A stretch of 64,000 nucleotides of DNA from Desulfobacteraceae bacterium Eth-SRB2. Lineage in GTDB: Bacteria; Desulfobacterota; Desulfobacteria; Desulfobacterales; UBA11574. The notes under the pieces are model-generated. The model made no database searches and was not told the DNA's origin. It was given only the letters and a program-made list of their open reading frames with translations. Location: NCBI GenBank assembly GCA_004193595.1, contig RPGQ01000044.1, positions 1-64,000 of the forward strand, given 5' to 3'. The position numbers and the translations under genes are program-made. Below are positions 27,484-37,256 of the stretch, piece by piece (the stretch's first letter is position 1; every line of letters begins with the position of its first letter).

Positions 27484-29511
27484 TTAAGCATCAAGTGCCT
27501 GGCGATCCGCCATATCCATGAGCACTCTGTCCCTGGCCTTGTCGATGCCCAGGGCTTTGCGCTTTTTGTCGATATGGTTAATCATCAGCCATGCATGTTT
27601 GATCGGGTCAGGCTCAATATCCCACATGCCGCCGTAAATATTTTCCAGCTCCTTGCAAATATAATCATGGAACACCGGAGCGCCGGAAGTGGGCAGCGTC
27701 ACACCAAAAACCGTGTACACACCGGATACAACAAAATAATGACCGATGCTGATGGCCTTTTCACTCATCCACTCGGGCGCGCTTCCTGCTGCGGGCAGAT
27801 CGGAAATGTCATTTCCGAGTCCCCCGGCCTTTACCACTTCGGTGGCAGCCAGCAGGATGCGGCTGTTGTCAACACAGGACCCCATGTGGAGAACCGGCGG
27901 AATACCCACGGTTTCACAAACTTCGGCCAGACCCGGTCCGCAGAATACCTGGGCGGTTTCCGGCGTCAGCAGTCCTTCCATGGCGCAGGCGATCCCGTTG
28001 CAGCCCGTGGTCAGGACCAGTACATCGTTTTTGATCAGCTCTTTTACAACCATAATATGATCTCTATTATGAACTGTGCGGGCATTGTTGCAGCCCACCA
28101 CGCCGGCCAAACCCCGGATACGGCCGTTGATGATATTGTCATTTAAGGTAAAATAGGTCCCCCTGAAGGTTCCGCCCAGATGGTACTCGATGGATTCCAC
28201 GCCAAAGCCGGCAATCTGGACCGCTTTATGTTGGGGAATCATAACCTCTGCTTTGCGGTTTTCAAAATTGTCGATGGCCATCTTGACGATCCGCTCGGCG
28301 TCTCTTACGGCATGATGCTCGTCAAACTCGATGTGGATCACACTATCCTGTTCCATCCTGGCAATGGGATGGGTGGTGATCAGGTGCGTATGAAAACATT
28401 CGCACACATTGGCAAGATTCTGCATGATACACTGGATATCCACCACCATAGCATCGCAGGCGCCGGTGATGACGGCAAGCTCCTGTGACAAAAACGTTGT
28501 CGCAGAGGGGATGCCGTGGCGCTGAAGGAGTTCATTGGCCGTACAGCAGATACCGCTGAGCTGAATCCCTTTGGCCCCTTTTGACTTGGCATAATCGATC
28601 ATTTTCTGGGTTTGGGCTACCGCTACGATGATCTCGGACAGAATCGGCTCATGACCGTGCACGATAAGGTTGACATGGTCTTCTTTCATAACCCCGAGAT
28701 TGGCCTCGGACTGGATGGGATAGGGGGTTCCGAAAAGAACATCCTGAAGATCCGTGGCCAGCATGGACCCGCCCCAGCCGTCGGCAATGGCAGCCCGGCT
28801 GCCCTGCTTCATCAGATTTTTATAATCCATGTCCACACCGATATGGGTGCGATGCATGATCTCCACAATTTCCCGGTCGATATTTCTGGGAACAACGCCG
28901 GCTTTTTTCCATTTTTCATAAAGGGGTTGGGGCGCTCTTTTTGCGTACAACAGTTCGCCCTCGTACTTGCCCCATTCATTGATTGCGGCTTCAGCCACTT
29001 CAAGGGCAATATCATCCGTTTTTCGGTTAACCTTCTCGCCGTCAACTTCAACCGTGGTTTCAACACCCAGACAGGGAGCAATCAGCAAGAGTTTGTCCAC
29101 ATCTTTGATCTTGTAAGCATCGGTTTCCTTTTTTGCAGCAGCCATGAAAACTTCGGCCACACCGCGGCCGTGATCTGAATGGGCGGATGCCCCCCCTGCG
29201 ATCATCCGGATAAAGTTACGGGCCGCAATGGTATTGGCCGTGGCTCCGCACAGGCCCTTTCTTGTATCCTCGCCCTCAATTCCCGCTTTCGGAAGCGGGA
29301 GACGGCATGGCCCCATGGAACAGTTTTTACAGCAGGTCCCTTGCACGCCGATATTACAGGGTTTCATTTGTGCCGCTCTGTCATAAACCGTATCGATTCC
29401 CAGTTCCTGAGCTCGGGCTTGCATCTCCTGAGTTGCAGGATCAATAGAAATCGCTTTCGGATCAGCCATCTTTTTCGCCTTTTTCGCCTTTTCTTTTATT
29501 TCTTCTGCCAT
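27484..29511 (-). CDS. cooS: Anaerobic carbon monoxide dehydrogenase catalytic subunit
   Basis: 675 residues, the usual CooS/AcsA size; ATG with GAGGAGG 8 nt upstream. The N-terminal Cys52, Cys60, Cys61, Cys64 and Cys69 (NIGVQGTCCKNCSMGPC region) are ligands for the D and B clusters. The later GICCTANELL, GSCVDNSR and CNGIACAMEG segments belong to the Ni-Fe C-cluster domain. It interconverts CO and CO2. With the upstream acsD/cdhD-type gene it points to the Wood-Ljungdahl pathway; the acetyl-CoA synthase itself is not in the window. Confidence 0.97.
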   Translation of the reverse strand: MAEEIKEKAKKAKKMADPKAISIDPATQEMQARAQELGIDTVYDRAAQMKPCNIGVQGTCCKNCSMGPCRLPLPKAGIEGEDTRKGLCGATANTIAARNFIRMIAGGASAHSDHGRGVAEVFMAAAKKETDAYKIKDVDKLLLIAPCLGVETTVEVDGEKVNRKTDDIALEVAEAAINEWGKYEGELLYAKRAPQPLYEKWKKAGVVPRNIDREIVEIMHRTHIGVDMDYKNLMKQGSRAAIADGWGGSMLATDLQDVLFGTPYPIQSEANLGVMKEDHVNLIVHGHEPILSEIIVAVAQTQKMIDYAKSKGAKGIQLSGICCTANELLQRHGIPSATTFLSQELAVITGACDAMVVDIQCIMQNLANVCECFHTHLITTHPIARMEQDSVIHIEFDEHHAVRDAERIVKMAIDNFENRKAEVMIPQHKAVQIAGFGVESIEYHLGGTFRGTYFTLNDNIINGRIRGLAGVVGCNNARTVHNRDHIMVVKELIKNDVLVLTTGCNGIACAMEGLLTPETAQVFCGPGLAEVCETVGIPPVLHMGSCVDNSRILLAATEVVKAGGLGNDISDLPAAGSAPEWMSEKAISIGHYFVVSGVYTVFGVTLPTSGAPVFHDYICKELENIYGGMWDIEPDPIKHAWLMINHIDKKRKALGIDKARDRVLMDMADRQALDA

Positions 29512-29613
29512 TAGAGGTTCCTCCTCATAGTTTTATTTTCTTGTGCATTCTGTTCAGGAGGCCAAGCATCTAACTCGCTTTAGATTTGCGTTATTTGGCC
29601 CCTTCCTGGGTTC

Positions 29614-30660
29614 CTATCCATCCATTGTCAGGTCCGGTTCCGGCGCAAGAGATGCAAGATCGATATCCACATCATCCAGATCCTTCTTAACAGGCGCTGT
29701 GTCAGCAGCACTCCCGCCATCTATGGCCAGATCAATAAAAGATTTGACCAGCCTGACAGCCTCCGGATGTCTCATGAAAAGAACATTCGAGCCTGCCATC
29801 AAATAATTAACAGCGCCCACAGCTTCCATCATGATCCCGCGTTTCTCCGGATCACCCAAAGTCGGCGCTTCATCGACACCCAGCTTGGCTTCCTTGCACT
29901 TCCATACCTCGTTGCCAAGATTATTAATCATCGGAAGCTGAAGCTTCTCATCCCCCTGGGTCAACGCGGCCATACCGAGCCGCTCCATAACGGAATAACT
30001 GTATTCCATTCCATAACCCAGGCCACCGGTGGTGGGATCGACGATTATACGCTCCATCGGCACCCCTAAGTTTTCAAGCAGAATGTTGACCTGCTTGGCA
30101 AGGTTCACGTCAATGGGCGAGGATGAAATAATGGTATGCCCGTATCCCATGGCGCTGGCGCCGATACCCTTGTGGTTCTTGTCTTCCACAGGGCCCAGGA
30201 TCAGATTGGCGCCCTGGTTTTCTTCCGAAATTTTCTTTAAAACCTCCTCGTCTTTCTCAATGTTGGCAGTACCCCAGATAAGCAACGGTACATCAATGGC
30301 TTCAAGGACCTTTTTTACGGTTGCAACTGCCTCATCAGCACTGGCGTCTTTAGTGTTCGGATCGGTGCTCTTGAGCTGAAGAACGATCAAATCGGCTCCA
30401 AACTCGTCAACACACTTTTTGGCCCAGGCAGCCGGATCTGAAAGAACATCCTTGAAGTGGCTCAGAGCGGCTTCCGGCCACTCATCCGGCTCCATATCCC
30501 ACACTTCCATAGCGACGACCGGCTTGTGGGGCATGCTTCCTTCGAAAAGGTAAAAAGGATAGCACGTCTCGCCACCCACGGTAACGGCTTTGTCCCCTTT
30601 ACCAAGGGTAATCTCCTTTATGGCGCCGGTATAAGATTCTTTGTATATTTCAAAGCCCAA
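29614..30660 (-). CDS. acsD: Corrinoid iron-sulfur protein small subunit (acetyl-CoA synthase complex delta)
   Basis: 348 residues starting with TTG 30660, supported by AAAGGAGG 5 nt upstream. TIM-barrel corrinoid protein: VVAMEVWDMEP near the start, DLIVLQLKSTDPN, LILGPVEDKNHKGIG and IIVDPTTGGLGYGMEYSYSVMER match CdhD/AcsD. It holds the methyl-carrying cobamide protein together with AcsC in the Wood-Ljungdahl pathway. A C-terminal acidic tail of about 30 residues is beyond the usual barrel. It precedes cooS by 102 nt in the same operon. Confidence 0.93.
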   Translation of the reverse strand: MGFEIYKESYTGAIKEITLGKGDKAVTVGGETCYPFYLFEGSMPHKPVVAMEVWDMEPDEWPEAALSHFKDVLSDPAAWAKKCVDEFGADLIVLQLKSTDPNTKDASADEAVATVKKVLEAIDVPLLIWGTANIEKDEEVLKKISEENQGANLILGPVEDKNHKGIGASAMGYGHTIISSSPIDVNLAKQVNILLENLGVPMERIIVDPTTGGLGYGMEYSYSVMERLGMAALTQGDEKLQLPMINNLGNEVWKCKEAKLGVDEAPTLGDPEKRGIMMEAVGAVNYLMAGSNVLFMRHPEAVRLVKSFIDLAIDGGSAADTAPVKKDLDDVDIDLASLAPEPDLTMDG

Positions 30661-30970
30661 TGTTCCCTCCTTTATACAATAAAAAGTTAGTTAATGATTA
30701 ATGAGCATTACGTTTCACCTCACATCAATTAGTCCTAAGGAATTCGTATCATCAACTCCCTCGGAACATAGATAAAAAAATCACCCCTCCTTTCATAAAA
30801 TAGATTTGATTATAAAATTATCTACTTCGGTAGATTTACATCCATAAATTAAAAGGTGTCTCAAATAATTTTACGCACAGACAAAAACTATATTTATTTT
30901 AATAAAATTAAAAGGTTATGATGTTCAATATGTAAAAAAAAATGCCATTAAAACTTGCCGAATAATGTTA

Positions 30971-30997
30971 TTTATATTGAGATTGTTTGTTTGTCAA
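30971..30997 (-). promoter_or_regulatory. Candidate promoter for acsD-cooS
   Basis: Minus strand: perfect TTGACA at 30992-30997 with TATAAA at 30971-30976 (15-bp spacer, shorter than ideal) or TAAATA at 17 bp. It would give a leader of about 300 nt before acsD, in which I see no recognised riboswitch. Confidence 0.35.
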
Positions 30998-31026
30998 TAG
31001 ATGAGTTAAAATTATAAAATTTAATG

Positions 31027-32901
31027 TCATTGGATTTCATTAAACATACAGGTCAATTCAACCACTTCGCCGTCATAATCCATACGGGCTTTATAAGGTA
31101 AGCTTTTAAAAAGCTTTATCATGCCCTTGTTTCTTGGCATGGTGTAAGCAGTAAGACCTGAAATTTTATTTTCACGGGCAGCTTCGCACAATTTTCGCAT
31201 CAAGATCTTTCCCAATCCTTTTCCCTGCCAGTCTTTGCTAACGGAGAAAGCAATCTCCGCTATGTTCTTGGCCGGGTCCAGCAGATATTCTCCAACGGCT
31301 ACGACCTTTCCAAAACCAAATTCTCCAACAACAGCGAGTAGTGTTAAATTTTTAATATAATCGATTTGGAACATCCTCTCCACATCGTCGCGAACAAACC
31401 GGCTCCTGGCCTGAAAAAATCTGGAATATATGTCATCTTTATCCTGATTGTAAAAGTGTTCCTGGATTCTTCTCTCATCCACCGGTTTTGCCGGCCTTAT
31501 GGTGATCAAATCACCACTAATCTCCCGAGTCTCTTCCAGTTTGATGGGATATATGCCATAAGCCGATTCCGACAGGGTCCGTTCGGCGCCGAGCAGCTCC
31601 ATTTTTTTGGCCTCAAAAAAGAGCTCATCACGAAAATCAGGATGGGCAATACTGATCATGGCCATGGCCCGTTCCTGCAGGCTCTTGCCAAACAGGTTTA
31701 CCGCTCCATATTCGGTAACTACATATTGAACATCACCCCTTGGAACCACGATTGCAGTATCACTTAACATGGGAACAATCCTGCTTTTTTTAGCATCCAC
31801 GAATGTTGAGGTAAACATGAGTATAGACTTTCCCCCTTGGGATCGGGACGCTCCTCTGATAAAATCGAGCATACCGGTTATACCGGAAAAATAGTTGTAG
31901 GAGAGTGCATCAGCAGCAACCTGACCGGTAAGATCCATGGCCATGGGCACGTTCATGCAGACCATTTTATTGTGACGGGAAATAATGCCGGGATCATTTA
32001 CATAATCTGAAGGATGAAACTCAATGGACGGATTATCATCAAGATATTCATAAAGATCTTTTGTTCCGATGGCACTGCTCGCGACGATTTTGCCTTCGTT
32101 AAATCCTTTTTTTCGGTTGGTAATCACCCCCATTGAAACAAGGCGCATGATATCGCCGGTAAGATATTGGGTGTGAACCCCGAGATCATTTTTATCGGAA
32201 AATGCCAGAAGGATGGCCTGTGGAGTTGTACCCGGGCTGATCTGGATGGTGGAACCGTCATCAACAAACCGTGCAATCAGCCGGCCAATAACATTGGCGG
32301 TCTCTAATTCCGGGAGCTCGCCAACGGTAAGAAGCTCCTCTTCATGCTCAACAATCACGTCCACATCGTTTACGTGGATAAAGCTTCTGCCCAGCACACG
32401 GGGCATGCTGGAATTTACCTGGGCGATGACAAGGTCGGCGGACATGGCGGCAGCCATAGTTATATCCACGGAAATTCCAAGGCTCATCCATCCGAAATCA
32501 TCCGGTTCAGATACCTGAACAAGGGCCACATGTATGGGCAGGCGACGGGTCTCAAAAAGCTGGGGCACCGCAGAAAGATTCATGGGGGTAATATACCGCT
32601 TGTTTCTTGAAAGGCTTTTTGTCTTGGCGGACCCCAAGTAAAATGACCGGATATTAACGCTCTGGTCTTTTGTTTTATCTGCTATTAGCGTTAGCGGGGT
32701 ACTTTCAAGGCTGAGCAGGCGGACAATTTCAATGTCCGTAAACGTGTCCGAAGCTTGAGCAAGTTTCCTCACCAGGTATTGAGGTTCTCCACAAGACGAA
32801 CCGATAAAAACCCTTTGCCCCGGTTTAATCATGCTGATGGCATTTTCCCCGGATCGCTTTTTTTCAACATAATTATCGGCCCAATAGTTTGGCGCGGCCA
32901 T
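31027..32901 (-). CDS. Acetyl-CoA hydrolase/transferase family protein fused to GNAT acetyltransferase
   Basis: 624 residues from ATG 32901 (GAGG 6 nt upstream; an ATG four codons earlier has none). Residues 1-about 440 are a class I CoA-transferase/acetyl-CoA hydrolase-like domain (GQRVFIGSSCGEPQYLV; VTEYGAVNLFGKSLQERA). Residues about 465-624 are a GNAT domain (ITIRPAKP start; AFSVSKDWQGKGLGKILM acetyl-CoA loop). The fused form is known in bacteria. Its place next to Wood-Ljungdahl genes suggests acetyl-CoA/acyl-CoA use, possibly with lysine-acetylation control, but the acyl substrate is unknown. Confidence 0.9.
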   Translation of the reverse strand: MAAPNYWADNYVEKKRSGENAISMIKPGQRVFIGSSCGEPQYLVRKLAQASDTFTDIEIVRLLSLESTPLTLIADKTKDQSVNIRSFYLGSAKTKSLSRNKRYITPMNLSAVPQLFETRRLPIHVALVQVSEPDDFGWMSLGISVDITMAAAMSADLVIAQVNSSMPRVLGRSFIHVNDVDVIVEHEEELLTVGELPELETANVIGRLIARFVDDGSTIQISPGTTPQAILLAFSDKNDLGVHTQYLTGDIMRLVSMGVITNRKKGFNEGKIVASSAIGTKDLYEYLDDNPSIEFHPSDYVNDPGIISRHNKMVCMNVPMAMDLTGQVAADALSYNYFSGITGMLDFIRGASRSQGGKSILMFTSTFVDAKKSRIVPMLSDTAIVVPRGDVQYVVTEYGAVNLFGKSLQERAMAMISIAHPDFRDELFFEAKKMELLGAERTLSESAYGIYPIKLEETREISGDLITIRPAKPVDERRIQEHFYNQDKDDIYSRFFQARSRFVRDDVERMFQIDYIKNLTLLAVVGEFGFGKVVAVGEYLLDPAKNIAEIAFSVSKDWQGKGLGKILMRKLCEAARENKISGLTAYTMPRNKGMIKLFKSLPYKARMDYDGEVVELTCMFNEIQ

Positions 32902-32918
32902 TTGGTCCCTCATTGATC

Positions 32919-33073
32919 AGAACTTAGGGGCTTGGCCCCAATATTCTCTTTGAGCCGCAGGCACTATAAGCCGGAGGCCGGCATTCCATTCTTCCATGCC
33001 CATGGCATAAGCAGGTTGCCATTAAAAAGCTTTTAATTTCATAAAGTTGTAGAATTTCCGAGATGTTTAATTA
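32919..33073 (-). repeat. ATTCCA-type dispersed repeat, copy 2 (inverted)
   Basis: Minus-strand reading begins TAATTAAACATCTCGGAAAT and ends GGCCAAGCCCCTAAGTTCT. It matches the ends of the 51592 copy; the central ATTCCA part is degenerate. It lies 17 nt upstream of the CoA-transferase-GNAT start codon. Confidence 0.65.
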
Positions 33074-33144
33074 TGAATCAACCACTTAACCGATTTTTAT
33101 TACCTTATTTATTTATAATTATCAAGAGGGTAAAAGTATTTGTT

Positions 33145-33420
33145 CAGGGTAAACGCATTTGATTTCGGTTCAGCGTAGCGACAGCGAGTTTCTCTTGGAA
33201 ACCGACTGACTGTTTAAAGGGCTTTAGCACGCGTTAGCCAGAGCCGAATGAAATTATGACTTAAAATATCAATTGGATAATTTAGCGACAAATTGTTCTT
33301 AATAACTCTGGCGCGGCTCGGGCTTACGGATGCTTAAGTACAAGTTTCAGTCGGTTGGAAAGAGATACACGCTGTCGCGGTGCGTTCTCCCTGTATGGGG
33401 ATTCAGATGCGTTTACCCTG
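33145..33420 (+). mobile_element. CAGGGTAAA element, copy 2, with 10-bp target duplication
   Basis: 276 bp from CAGGGTAAACGCATTTGA to ATGCGTTTACCCTG. It is directly flanked by AGTATTTGTT at 33135-33144 and again at 33421-33430. It matches the 21835 copy in inverted orientation. The remainder of 33074-33641 shows no gene. Confidence 0.85.
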
Positions 33421-33641
33421 AGTATTTGTTGGACGAATATTCTGCAGTATCAGCGGTCATAAGACCATTGAAGTAAGTGTGGGGCAGATTTGATTTGAAA
33501 GGATTCACTCCCGCGAGACCTTTGCAAAGCGAGGCACCCTGAGGCGCGAGGGGACAGGTTGCTCTATTATTTAACTTTATAATAAAATTGATAAAATTTT
33601 GTAAAAAGTATTTTACCAAGGCGGAAAAATGTTACCCACTG

Positions 33642-34025
33642 TTAATTTTGCTCACCGGCAGTGTAATCCCGCATGAAATTATCCAGCTCTGATAATTGAC
33701 TTTGATCCAGTTCATTAAATTGAATACCAACTTTCCGTATTGCAAAAGTGCTGAAGGGGAGTTTATTATTTATATGGAAATCCGAAATCTTTTTAGCCGG
33801 TATATCTTTTAAACAAAAACCTCGACCGCTTATAAATATATCAACCTTAAACGATTCTTGCATTTCCTCTCCATTAACAATATGACTGAAGGCGAGCCCC
33901 CCTCTGCTGATATTTTTAATTAGACCCAGTTTAGAGGAATTATTCTTGAGCAAAGCATATACGCCTTCCTGAACCATAAACCGTTTATGTTCCCTTCGCT
34001 CAACTCTCTTTTCTGTATTTATCAT
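33642..34025 (-). CDS. PilZ domain protein
   Basis: 127 residues, single domain. It has the N-terminal RREHKRF arginine motif, then IKNISRGGLAFSH, the (D/N)xSxxG part of the PilZ signature, and a late VGIQF strand. Such proteins usually bind cyclic di-GMP and control motility or surface polysaccharide. It is divergent from a glycosyltransferase gene across a 623-bp gap holding a strong inverted repeat over the predicted pilZ promoter. Confidence 0.88.
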   Translation of the reverse strand: MINTEKRVERREHKRFMVQEGVYALLKNNSSKLGLIKNISRGGLAFSHIVNGEEMQESFKVDIFISGRGFCLKDIPAKKISDFHINNKLPFSTFAIRKVGIQFNELDQSQLSELDNFMRDYTAGEQN

Positions 34026-34128
34026 GGCACATCCTTTATTTGAATTATCAATAACTCTTTGTTAGATATTTTGCAATTTAAAAATAATTTGAAAAATGAG
34101 TTAAAAAAAACTAAGATTATTATATTGA

Positions 34129-34182
34129 TTTACACCATAGGCATATATTGTATGTCAAGAAAAAAATGGTACAATATATGCC
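34129..34182 (-). promoter_or_regulatory. Promoter with flanking 13-bp inverted repeat (candidate operator)
   Basis: GGCATATATTGTA (34140-34152) is perfectly inverted as TACAATATATGCC (34170-34182), with a 17-nt spacer. The minus-strand -35 TTGACA (34153-34158) lies in the spacer and TGTAAA (34129-34134) can serve as the -10 at 18 bp, so one arm covers the promoter core. The rest of 34026-34648 holds a short GTTGCATAAT direct repeat near 34481 and no gene. Confidence 0.5.
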
Positions 34183-34648
34183 AATTAAAACCGGTTGGGT
34201 GGGTGTCTACCAAACCGTGAAATATTAAAAATCCCGGCACAGCGGACCCGGTTTTCAATGTAAAAATAAAAAATAGGGCTTGGGAAAAGGTGAAAAATAT
34301 GCGAAAAACGTCAATATTTTGTTGAAATCTATTTTTTTGACGCTAAAAATGTTCTTTCAGGGCTTACGGCGGGTAAATTTATTGTTCTTTCAAAATTTCA
34401 TCTAATTAAAATCATAGAACAAATCATCTATGATTAAATAGAAAATCCAGACTGAAAAATTGGCTTAAATATTGCATAATGTTGCATAATGTTGTTTTTA
34501 AAAAAAATGCATAAAAAGTATTTGGAATTCCCGTGAATTGAAAAATATTTAGACCTCGTAATCTTATTCCGAGAAATGCTACAAACTCCTTATTTTTACT
34601 ATTAACGAACAACAAGAAGCCAGTAACGAATTTCAAAAGGAGCGATTA

Positions 34649-35947
34649 ATGGAAAAATGTCAATTCTGCGGTTCCGCGCACAATGTCGGATTTATTTCAA
34701 CCCGTTTTGCGGGGACAGACGGTGTTTCCCTGGAAACAGCAAAATGGGCTACTGTTTTTCAGCGGCAAGGATTTCGATGTTTCTTTTTTGCAGGCGAGCT
34801 TGATCTTCCACCCGATTGTTCCTACCTGGCAGAAGAAGCCCATTTTGCACATCCCGAGATTAGAGATATTTACAATAACTGCTTTGGGGTTCATAAACGC
34901 CACCGGCACGTTACGCAAAAAATTATGGCAATTAAAAGAAAATTAAAAGATGAACTGTATAAATTCATCGAAAAATTTGCCGTTGACCTTTTAGTTCCGG
35001 AAAATGCACTGACAATTCCGTTGAATATTCCCTTAGGCCTTGCCATTACTGAGGTAATATCAGAAACCGGGATACCCACCATAGCGCACCATCACGATTT
35101 TTTCTGGGAACGCCAGCAGTTTCTGACAAATGCTGTATGGGAATACCTGAATATGGCATTTCCTCCCCACCTGCCGTCCATGCAGCACGTGACCATAAAC
35201 TCTTCCGGCGATAATCAATTAAGCCTCAGAACAGGAATTTCCGCATCTATTATTCCGAATGTCATGGACTTTGAAACCCCCCATCCTCCCCTTGATGATT
35301 ATGCAAAAGACGTACGGCAATCCTTTGGCATCGAAGATGATGAGCTTTTTATCCTCCAGCCGACCCGTGTTGTGAAGCGCAAAGGAATCGAACATGCAAT
35401 AGAATTAGTCCACAGGTTGGGTAAAAAGGCAAAGCTCATTATTTCCCATGCTTCCGGAGATGAAGGATACGATTATGAACAAAGAATCATGGAATATTCT
35501 AAGCTTATGAAAGTGAACACTGTTTTTGTGTCAGATATAATTAATGAACGCAGGGGAATGACAAAAACCGGAAAGAAAATTTACACGCTGGATGACATTT
35601 ATCCACATGCCGACCTTGTCACGTATCCGTCCACTTTTGAGGGGTTTGGGAATGCCTTTCTCGAAGCCGTATATTTTCGCAAACCCATAGTTGTAAACAA
35701 ATATTCAATTTATACATTTGACATCGAGCCCAAAGGGTTTCTTGCCATAGAAATAGACGGCTATGTTACAGAGCATGCCGTTCGCAAGGCAAGAGAGGTT
35801 ATTGAAAACCAGGAACTTTGTCAAAAAATGGTCGAGACAAACTACGAAATCGCAACACGCAATTACTCTTTCTCGGTTCTAGAGCAAAGGCTTAAAAATC
35901 TCATTTTTGACTGTATTTCCTGCAATCCGGAAAATACGAGAAAATAG
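34649..35947 (+). CDS. Glycosyltransferase family 4-like protein
   Basis: 432 residues. The N-terminus has a CQFCG motif and a GVSLETAKWA sugar-acceptor-side segment. The C-terminal Rossmann domain has QPTRVVKRKGIEHAIEL and the EGFGNAFLEA pattern (E-x7-E) that binds the nucleotide-sugar donor. Start ATG is 4-5 nt after AAGGAG. It probably acts in the cytoplasm on polysaccharide or glycoside synthesis. The acceptor is unknown; a trehalose- or sucrose-phosphate-type role cannot be excluded. Confidence 0.85.
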   Translation: MEKCQFCGSAHNVGFISTRFAGTDGVSLETAKWATVFQRQGFRCFFFAGELDLPPDCSYLAEEAHFAHPEIRDIYNNCFGVHKRHRHVTQKIMAIKRKLKDELYKFIEKFAVDLLVPENALTIPLNIPLGLAITEVISETGIPTIAHHHDFFWERQQFLTNAVWEYLNMAFPPHLPSMQHVTINSSGDNQLSLRTGISASIIPNVMDFETPHPPLDDYAKDVRQSFGIEDDELFILQPTRVVKRKGIEHAIELVHRLGKKAKLIISHASGDEGYDYEQRIMEYSKLMKVNTVFVSDIINERRGMTKTGKKIYTLDDIYPHADLVTYPSTFEGFGNAFLEAVYFRKPIVVNKYSIYTFDIEPKGFLAIEIDGYVTEHAVRKAREVIENQELCQKMVETNYEIATRNYSFSVLEQRLKNLIFDCISCNPENTRK

Positions 35948-36335
35948 TTTTTTGCGTAAATTTCATAGCAGTCCGTTGTAACCATTCAGCCAATCCGATT
36001 CTATATTGTGTCAATCACATCCAAGGCGGATAAAACTCGCGCATAAGTGATCGAGAAGAAAGAACCGGGCCAATTTTTCTATAAAAAGGGATCAATCATT
36101 CCATGGTTGAAGACCCGGCACTGTTTTTATCTCTGGAACTCAGTGCGTTTTGGCTCTGGATACCCAGAGTTATTATGGCAGTCATTGCCGTGCATCTATT
36201 TGACTTATACTATAAAATTAAGCTATATAATACTCGGTTCCGTCTCTAATGACGAACTCGTATAGGTTCTCAACAAGGTCTGAATTGCTATTGATAGTGA
36301 GAAATGCCGGCTAACGATCAGGAGTGCAATTTTAC
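35948..36335. other. Gene-free stretch
   Basis: No gene, hairpin terminator or member of the dispersed repeat families was recognised in this 388-bp gap. Confidence 0.5.
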
Positions 36336-37256
36336 ATGACCCAGATATATCCGATTGGCGGTGGAAAGGGAGGTGTTGGAAAAAGTTTTATCACAGCCAG
36401 TCTTGGAGCACTGCTGGCCAAGTCGGGCAAAAAAGTCCTATTGATCGATTTGGACCTCGGCGGTTCAAACCTTCACACCTTGTTGGGGGTTAACGACCAG
36501 CAAGGAGGGATAAACAGATTTTTAGATAAAACAGTGAAGAATCTCGAAAATACGGCTGTTTCCACCGCGATACAGAACCTATTTTTTATAAGTTCTTCCC
36601 TGTGTTCCATGGAAATTGCGAATTTGTTACACGCGCATAAACTAAAAATAATTACCGCGATACAAAAGCTTTCTTTCGATTACATTTTGCTGGACCTTGG
36701 GACCGGGACAAATTTTAACACTCTCGATTTTTTCTTAACCTCGAATCAGGGAATTTTTATATGTACACCCGAACCCACAGCAATCGAAAATTCCTTCCGA
36801 TTTATTAAGGCTGTTTATTTAAGAAAATTGAAACATATCGTTAAACGGCACTCCTTTAACTCTGCGGTAAAGGAAGCTATTATCCGCCCGAATCACGAAG
36901 CAATAACATCCCCTGATATTATAGAAACCGTGCTAAAACATGATCCTGATCGTGAAAATTTTTTGAGAAGCAGTTTAAGCGAATTTAAATTCAAGTTTAT
37001 TTTAAATCAGTTTCGCAAAAATTTAGATGCAACCATTGGAGATAAAATTGAAGATTTATGCAATAGGCATTTTTATTCTAATTTTCAGTTTCTTGGAACT
37101 GTCGGTTATGATGTTCGAATTCATGATTCAGTTCTTTCAAAAAAAGTTTTTATCCATAAATACCCTTATGCACCACCTGCAATCGATATAAAAAAAATTA
37201 CGGAAAAAATAATCAACAGCAGACCTTCGATACCGGTTACAGGGAAGATATCATGA
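36336..37256 (+). CDS. MinD/ParA-family ATPase
   Basis: 306 residues from ATG 36336; AGGAG lies 11 nt upstream, and an in-frame GTG at 36324 would overlap it. Deviant Walker A GGGKGGVGKS near residue 7, VLLIDLDLGG and DYILLDLGTG are MinD-family motifs. Relatives position flagella, pili or division machinery. There is no clear C-terminal amphipathic helix. The 3' end overlaps the next gene by 4 nt (ATGA), so the two are coupled. Confidence 0.88.
   Translation: MTQIYPIGGGKGGVGKSFITASLGALLAKSGKKVLLIDLDLGGSNLHTLLGVNDQQGGINRFLDKTVKNLENTAVSTAIQNLFFISSSLCSMEIANLLHAHKLKIITAIQKLSFDYILLDLGTGTNFNTLDFFLTSNQGIFICTPEPTAIENSFRFIKAVYLRKLKHIVKRHSFNSAVKEAIIRPNHEAITSPDIIETVLKHDPDRENFLRSSLSEFKFKFILNQFRKNLDATIGDKIEDLCNRHFYSNFQFLGTVGYDVRIHDSVLSKKVFIHKYPYAPPAIDIKKITEKIINSRPSIPVTGKIS

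Noticed and set aside
33413-33619. 68-codon minus-strand frame next to an element
   Set aside because: Starts inside the element boundary, has no ribosome site and no recognisable domain.
36047-36265. 72-codon plus-strand frame before the MinD-like gene
   Set aside because: No Shine-Dalgarno, no motif and no continuity with the neighbours.
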